The notes beneath the pieces were generated by a model that saw only the letters and a program-made list of their open reading frames with translations, had not been told where the DNA came from and did no database searches. Below are positions 59,758-64,000 of a stretch of DNA of 64,000 bases, in pieces. This DNA comes from JBOGXA01 sp050694175 (GTDB lineage Bacteria > Actinomycetota > CADDZG01 > WHSQ01). The stretch covers positions 62,001-126,000 of the forward strand of contig JBOGXA010000007.1 in NCBI GenBank assembly GCA_050694175.1. Reading direction: 5' to 3'. A program made the translations under genes and the position numbers. Numbering within the stretch: position 1 is the stretch's first letter; each line of letters opens with the position of its first letter.

Positions 59758-60381
59758 GTGGACGCAATCGTCGAGCTGATGGAGCGGTGGGTCGTGGACT
59801 ACGGCTACGCCGCCATCTTCCTGCTCATGCTTGCCGAGTCGGCCTGCATCCCGTTCCCGAGCGAGGTAACGATGCTCGTCGGCGGCTGGTACGCGGCAAC
59901 GGGCGACCTCGACTTCTTCTGGGTGGGGACGGCGGGAGTCCTCGGCAACCTCGTCGGGTCCTGGGTCGCCTACGCGGTCGGACGAACCACCGGCCGAGAA
60001 CTGCTCGATCGATACGGCAGGTACGTGCTCATTCGCTCCCACGACATCGATCGGGCGGAGGTGTGGTGGGAGAAGTACGGCGAGGCCGCCACTTTCTTCA
60101 GCCGGTTGCTGCCCGTCATTCGCACGTTCATCTCATTGCCGGCGGGGATCGCGCGCATGCCATTCGGGAGATTCTCGGTGTTGACGTTTCTCGGAGTCAT
60201 TCCGTGGACTTTCGCCCTCACCTGGGTTGGCGTCGTCGTCGAAGACAACTGGGAAAAGGTACTCGGCTACTTCGACATACCGACCCTGATCATCGGAGCG
60301 CTCCTTGTCGCAGCCGCGGGCATCTGGTACCTACGCCGCCGAAAACAGCGAAAGGTACAAGAGGCTGATAAGGCTAGGTAA
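59758..60381 (+). CDS. DedA-family membrane protein
   Basis: A 207-residue inner-membrane protein of the DedA/VTT superfamily: YGYAAIFLLMLAESACIPFPSEVTMLVGGWYA, GNLVGSWVAYAVGRTTGRELLDRYG, and the signature FFSRLLPVIRTFISLPAGIARMPFGRF. These proteins flip phospholipids or undecaprenyl phosphate. GTG 59758 or ATG 59779; neither has a strong ribosome site. Its end overlaps the convergent HD-domain gene by 8 bp. Confidence 0.88.
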   Translation: MDAIVELMERWVVDYGYAAIFLLMLAESACIPFPSEVTMLVGGWYAATGDLDFFWVGTAGVLGNLVGSWVAYAVGRTTGRELLDRYGRYVLIRSHDIDRAEVWWEKYGEAATFFSRLLPVIRTFISLPAGIARMPFGRFSVLTFLGVIPWTFALTWVGVVVEDNWEKVLGYFDIPTLIIGALLVAAAGIWYLRRRKQRKVQEADKAR

Positions 60382-60925
60382 GCCCTATCTCTCCGGCAAC
60401 CTCCTGCAGGCCCGTAATCGATACGGCGATGAAATCGTCCATTGGAACACCGATGGATTCCTCCACCCCGTAGATCTTGTCGCGCTCGACGCCGGGTGCG
60501 AACGACTTCTCCCTTAGCTTCTTCTTCACGGAGGACACCTTCATGCCGATAGCCTTGTTCGGACGCACGAGAGCACACGCCACCAGCAACCCGGATATCC
60601 CATCGGCGTGGACGATCGACTTGGACATTAGATCCGTCTGGTTCTCCTCGTACATGTGAGCCAGTACCGCGTTGAGAACCTGCTCGTCTTCAAAGCCCTC
60701 GGCACGTAACCATGCCACCGACTCACGTGCGTGGCGGCTGAGGTCTCCGTGGGTCTGATCCTGATCGAGATCGTGAAACAGACCTGCCAGCCCCCATCGC
60801 TCTTCGTCCTCACCGAAGTCCCTGGCAAGCGCACGCATTACGCCTTCAACGGAAATCAGGTGGCGTACCGTTGTGTCCTTCTGCGAGTACTTCCGAACCA
60901 TTGCGCGCGCCTGGGCGCGATCCAT
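60374..60925 (-). CDS. HD-superfamily phosphohydrolase (COG2316-like)
   Basis: A 183-residue HD protein. Motif HD in GLFHDLDQDQTHGDLSRH, with His in EGVMRALAR and LAHMYEENQ (a metal-dependent hydrolase of nucleotides or other phosphoesters). The ending VEESIGVPMDDFIAVSITGLQ is family-like. ATG 60925 shares its A with the TrkA stop (TGATG), so it is coupled to the RCK genes; a TTG 3 bp upstream lies in the ribosome site. Substrate unknown; a link to c-di-AMP is only a thought. Confidence 0.83.
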   Translation of the reverse strand: MDRAQARAMVRKYSQKDTTVRHLISVEGVMRALARDFGEDEERWGLAGLFHDLDQDQTHGDLSRHARESVAWLRAEGFEDEQVLNAVLAHMYEENQTDLMSKSIVHADGISGLLVACALVRPNKAIGMKVSSVKKKLREKSFAPGVERDKIYGVEESIGVPMDDFIAVSITGLQEVAGEIGLT

Positions 60926-61602
60926 CAACCCTCCCCCGACAGCGCTCTGAGAAGGTCGCTCTCGGCTTCCGGCGCGGCTAGTGCCAGCACTTCATCCCCG
61001 ATATGCAACGGCGTTTCTGCGCTCGGACTGATGACGTGGCGATCGCGCACGATGGCGACCAGGGTGCAGTCGGGAGGCATCCTCAGGTCACCGACGGTCT
61101 TGCCATCTGCAGGGGAACCCTCGGCCAGGGTCAGCTCCAGCAACGCGACCTTTCCTTGCTCGAGCCGTAGCAGCCTGACCAGATCGCCGACCGACACGGC
61201 CTCCTCGACGAGCGATGTCAGCAGGTGCGGTGTGCTGACCGACACATCGACACCCCACGTCTCGGTGAAAAGCCATTCGTTGTCGGGATGGTTGACGCGC
61301 GCAACGATGCGCGGAACCGCGAACTCCTGCTTGGCAAGAAGTGAGATAACGAGGTTGTCCTCATCGTCCCCCGTGGCTGCCACGACGACGTCGCAGGACG
61401 ACAGAACGGCGGCGTCAAGCGTGTACAGCTCGCACGCGTCACCCACGACCCAGTTCACTTCGAGATCCGACTTGAGCGTTTCAACCAGATCCTTGTTCTG
61501 CTCGATGAGAGTTACTTCGTTGCCCCGCGCAAGCAGGTCGGAGGCGACGTACTGACCGACGTTCCCCGCCCCGGCGATCGCGATCCTGAGTTTCTTGCTC
61601 AC
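60925..61602 (-). CDS. TrkA-type RCK potassium-uptake regulator (second of pair)
   Basis: A 225-residue RCK protein: Rossmann RCK_N (LRIAIAGAGNVGQYVASDLLARGNEVTLIEQN, NWVVGDAC) and RCK_C (LELTLAEGSPADGKTVGDLRMPPDCTLVAIVRDRHVISPSAETPLHIGDEVLALA). It binds NAD(H)/ATP and sometimes c-di-AMP and gates a K+ transporter. Its ATG overlaps the previous RCK stop by 4 bp. Corresponds to mycobacterial ceoC/ceoB (Rv2691-Rv2692). Confidence 0.92.
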   Translation of the reverse strand: MSKKLRIAIAGAGNVGQYVASDLLARGNEVTLIEQNKDLVETLKSDLEVNWVVGDACELYTLDAAVLSSCDVVVAATGDDEDNLVISLLAKQEFAVPRIVARVNHPDNEWLFTETWGVDVSVSTPHLLTSLVEEAVSVGDLVRLLRLEQGKVALLELTLAEGSPADGKTVGDLRMPPDCTLVAIVRDRHVISPSAETPLHIGDEVLALAAPEAESDLLRALSGEG

Positions 61603-62261
61603 TCAGGCCGCCCGACCTTCTTCAGTTCCTCGCCGAGATCGGCCAGGCCACTCCGCACGACCGACACGTGAAGGATGTCCCCATCCTGGACGGTCATGGA
61701 GGCATCGGGGATGCGTGGAACACCGAAACGACTTACCGCGATTACATGCCGCTGGCCGTCGGCATCAAGATCCCGGGCCTTCTTGCCAATGGTTTCGGAC
61801 GGAGCCTCGAGGGCGGTGACGACCACTTCGCCGTTATCGACTGTGAACTCAACGGGGACATCGTGCGGGAGGAGGAATCGAAGGATCTGATCGGTCGTCC
61901 AGCGCACGGTCGCCACGGTCTGGATCCCGAGACGCTGATAGATCTGGGCTCGCCGTGGGTCGTAGATGCGGGCGACCACCTCGGGAACCCTGTAGTGCTC
62001 CTTGGCGACCCTCGCAGACAGGATGTTGGAATTGTCGCCGTTCGTTACCGAAGCGAAGGCTTGTGCCTCCTTTATACCGGCCTCCTCGAGGATGTCTCTG
62101 TCAAAGGCAAAGCCCTTGAAACGGTTGCCGCCAAAATCTGCCTTCAGTCGATCGAAGGCTTTGGCGTTCTTGTCGATGATGGCGATCGAATGGCCCAATC
62201 GCTCGAGGTTGCTTGCCAGTTCCGAGCCGACCCGACCGCAGCCGGCAATGACCACGTGCAC
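61599..62261 (-). CDS. TrkA-type RCK potassium-uptake regulator (first of pair)
   Basis: A 220-residue RCK protein: RCK_N VHVVIAGCGRVGSELASNLERLGHSIAIIDKN, KGFAFDRDILEEAGIKEAQAFASVTNGDNSN; RCK_C VVVTALEAPSETIGKKARDLDADGQRHVIAVSRFG... DGDILHVSVV. GTG 62261 with AAGGAG 6 nt upstream decides the start. It heads the minus-strand RCK1-RCK2-HD operon and diverges from the OB-fold gene. TrkH is absent nearby; the KimA-like transporter 0.5 kb away is the likely partner. Confidence 0.92.
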   Translation of the reverse strand: MHVVIAGCGRVGSELASNLERLGHSIAIIDKNAKAFDRLKADFGGNRFKGFAFDRDILEEAGIKEAQAFASVTNGDNSNILSARVAKEHYRVPEVVARIYDPRRAQIYQRLGIQTVATVRWTTDQILRFLLPHDVPVEFTVDNGEVVVTALEAPSETIGKKARDLDADGQRHVIAVSRFGVPRIPDASMTVQDGDILHVSVVRSGLADLGEELKKVGRPE

Positions 62262-62323
62262 CCTAGTCTCCTTGTTAGTAATCGCTCTCAACGGGCGCGG
62301 CGATACTGCCATACTTCCACTCC

Positions 62324-62701
62324 ATGGCACTGTTGGGTCGGTTGATAGACCGGCTGTCCCGGCCGGTAGAAGACCTCCGAGCCGAGAACTGCCGGCAGTG
62401 GGTTGAGTCCATCCCGAACACGAGCCGGATCGAGAGTGTGCAGCCGCGGGAGCGGTGCCGTGTCGCCGGGGTGATCCAGAACATACGCATCGATCCTCGC
62501 CAAGGGAGCGGCTCAATCGAGGCCACGATTTCGGACGGTACGGGCCAGATGGTCGCTAAGTGGCTCGGCCGATCGACTCTTTCGGGTATCAAACCGGGTG
62601 CGGGACTGGTAATGGAAGGGACAGTCGGCGTCGACGCGGAGGGAGACCTGGTGGTCCTCAACCCAGACTACGAACTGGTTGAAGGTCCCGAGCACTCGTG
62701 A
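62324..62701 (+). CDS. OB-fold nucleic-acid-binding protein
   Basis: A 125-residue protein with one OB-fold: RCRVAGVIQNIRIDPRQGSGSIEATISDGTGQMVAKWLGRSTLSGIKPGAGLVMEG. It resembles the mycobacterial Rv2694c, which lies next to ceoB/ceoC. Function unknown; it may bind RNA, ssDNA or a small ligand. It is followed 49 bp later by the KimA-like transporter in the same direction, so likely one transcript. Confidence 0.82.
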   Translation: MALLGRLIDRLSRPVEDLRAENCRQWVESIPNTSRIESVQPRERCRVAGVIQNIRIDPRQGSGSIEATISDGTGQMVAKWLGRSTLSGIKPGAGLVMEGTVGVDAEGDLVVLNPDYELVEGPEHS

Positions 62702-62750
62702 AGCGGTACCCAGAGAAACCGCTTCTCCGGGATCTGGGTCCCGCTCTCCA

Positions 62751-64000
62751 ATGAAGGTGCAAGCGGCTTTCAAGCGCCTCGTCGTCGGCACGCCGAAATC
62801 CTCGGGGGAGCTCGAGCACACCCTGCTCCCGAAAGTCATAGCCTTGCCTGTTTTCGCGTCCGATCCTCTTTCTTCAAACGCGTACGCAACCCAAGAGATC
62901 ATGCTCGTGCTCATCGCGGTGGGCGCCACCGCGATGAGCCTGGTGGTGCCAATCGCACTCGCCGTCGCTGCGTTGCTGGCGATTGTGGTCACCTCCTATC
63001 GCCAGACGGTCCGCGCTTACCCACAGGGTGGCGGGGCCTACAGGGTGGCGCGCGAGAACCTGGGCAAATACCCGGGGTTGTTCGCGGCGTCGGCCCTCCT
63101 GATCGACTACGTCTTGACCGTCGCCGTCTCGATAGTCGCCGGGGTCGCCGCCATCATCTCGGCCGTCGAAAGCCTCGCGCCTCATCGCGTGACACTCGCG
63201 CTGCTCTTCGTAGCCTTCGTCACGCTGATGAACCTGCGCGGAGTCAGGGAGGCGGGAGTCTTCTTTGCCGTTCCCACTTACGGCTTTGTCCTCTCGATCT
63301 ACATCCTGATCGTCACGGGTTTCTTCAAATGTCTGGGTGACTGTCCCACAGCGGACAGCGCGAGCAATGCCGTCGCCGCCGAGCACCTCGTAACACTTAC
63401 GCCCTTCCTTGTATTCAAGGCGTTTGCGGCCGGCACGACCGCTCTCACCGGGGTCGAGGCGATCTCAGATGGGGTCCCGGCCTTTCGTTACCCCCAATCT
63501 CGGAACGCCGCCACCACGCTCGCGATCATGGGAGTGCTGGCGACATCGATGTTCCTCGGGATCTCGATACTCGCCGATCTCACGAATGTGATTCCGTCGC
63601 ACGATCCTTCGGCGCGAACCGTCGTCGCGGACATCGCCGACGCCGTTTTCTCGGATGGTCCGATGTTCTACGTCGTCCAGGCGATGACGGCTGCGATCCT
63701 CATCCTCGCAGCCAACACTGCGTACCAGGACTTCCCCAGACTCTCCTATTTCCTCGCCCGCGATAACTTCATGCCGAAACAGTTTGTGAATAGGGGCGAT
63801 CGCCTCGTCTTTTCGAACGGAGTCATTGTTCTCGCGGCGCTGGCTTCCCTACTGATAGTGATATTCGACGCAGACGTAACTCAACTCATACAGCTCTACC
63901 TGGTCGGTGTCTTCATCTCGTTCACATTGTCTCAGTTCGGCATGGTCGCCCGATGGCGTAGCACGCGCACTCCGGGCTGGAAGCGAAGCATGCTGATCAA
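62751..64000 (+). CDS. KimA-like APC-superfamily transporter, 3' end missing
   Basis: At least 416 residues in frame to the window edge, cut by it. The start MKVQAAFKRLVVGTPKSS and the membrane core match KimA (YdaO) of Bacillus, a proton/K+ symporter: VFASDPLSSNAYATQE (KimA D36 and Y43), YPQGGGAYRVARENLG, LLIDYVLTVAVSIVAG (D117, Y118, T121, S125), LTGVEAISDGVPAFR and AYQDFPRLSYFLARDNFMPKQF. Related actinobacterial genes (Rv2690c) are annotated as amino-acid permeases. Because two RCK proteins are adjacent, K+ is a better guess than amino acids. ATG has no strong ribosome site. The C-terminal cytosolic domain lies outside. Confidence 0.85.
   Translation, partial: MKVQAAFKRLVVGTPKSSGELEHTLLPKVIALPVFASDPLSSNAYATQEIMLVLIAVGATAMSLVVPIALAVAALLAIVVTSYRQTVRAYPQGGGAYRVARENLGKYPGLFAASALLIDYVLTVAVSIVAGVAAIISAVESLAPHRVTLALLFVAFVTLMNLRGVREAGVFFAVPTYGFVLSIYILIVTGFFKCLGDCPTADSASNAVAAEHLVTLTPFLVFKAFAAGTTALTGVEAISDGVPAFRYPQSRNAATTLAIMGVLATSMFLGISILADLTNVIPSHDPSARTVVADIADAVFSDGPMFYVVQAMTAAILILAANTAYQDFPRLSYFLARDNFMPKQFVNRGDRLVFSNGVIVLAALASLLIVIFDADVTQLIQLYLVGVFISFTLSQFGMVARWRSTRTPGWKRSMLI

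Noticed and set aside
62702..62750. A c-di-AMP (ydaO) riboswitch before the KimA-like gene
   Set aside because: The gap is only 49 bp, too short for that riboswitch.
1..64000. CRISPR arrays, insertion sequences, prophage genes
   Set aside because: No regular direct repeats with spacers, transposase, integrase or phage structural genes were seen on either strand.

Overview
The window is 64 kb of GC-rich, gene-dense bacterial chromosome with no plasmid, phage or insertion-sequence hallmarks. The gene families point to the phylum Actinomycetota: CarD beside ispD/ispF, a DivIVA-like protein, the DUF3263/LytR_C pair, DUF2342 beside tilS, DUF2520 beside panC, DUF4235 and a MFS/thymidylate kinase fusion. 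The mix (a SigH-type sigma factor beside rlmB, no lsr2, no disA, tRNAs without encoded CCA) suggests a deep-branching, probably uncultured lineage rather than a mycobacterium or streptomycete. GTG and TTG starts are very common, and at least three genes seem to start on AUA, AUU or CUG.

Most of the window lies on the minus strand and, read from right to left, follows an old Gram-positive housekeeping gene order: DUF2342, tilS, hpt, ftsH, folE-folP-folB-folK (42.9-35.7 kb), then DUF2520-panC-coaX-lysS (33.6-29.7 kb), clpC (27.9-25.3 kb), radA (22.5 kb), carD-ispD-ispF-cysS-rlmB-sigH (21-16.4 kb), tRNA-Thr, tRNA-Trp and, at the left edge, secE. Accessory genes break this backbone: an S8 protease between folK and the panC group, a substrate-binding lipoprotein between lysS and clpC, a patch of VOC proteins, a DUF5995 protein and a secreted repeat protein between clpC and radA, and a 13.5 kb block between tRNA-Thr and tRNA-Trp.

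That block (2.7-16.2 kb) holds an ECF sigma/anti-sigma pair, an orphan response regulator, an AI-2E-type exporter, glycerate kinase, a divergent trehalose-6-phosphate synthase (plus strand), a large secreted M36 metalloprotease, trehalose phosphatase, a lipoprotein, LytR_C, DUF3263 and glutamate dehydrogenase.

The right third (43-64 kb) is a series of smaller modules: an SLC41/MgtE-like cation transporter with a duplicated PhoU-TrkA_C regulator; an MHS-family symporter; a GerMN lipoprotein; tRNA-Thr(CGT); a PilB/GspE-like ATPase fused to zinc ribbons and a receiver domain; then topA, MFS-tmk, holB and a phospholipase-C-like phosphoesterase in one minus-strand run; a DedA protein; and a potassium module of two TrkA/RCK proteins, an OB-fold protein and a KimA-like APC transporter cut by the window edge.

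The main points for a second look are the PilB/GspE-receiver fusion, the KimA-like transporter with an RCK pair and no TrkH, the PhoU-TrkA_C/SLC41 pair, the non-canonical starts at conserved genes, and a TPS-like glycosyltransferase with an altered acceptor-site motif next to glycerate kinase.
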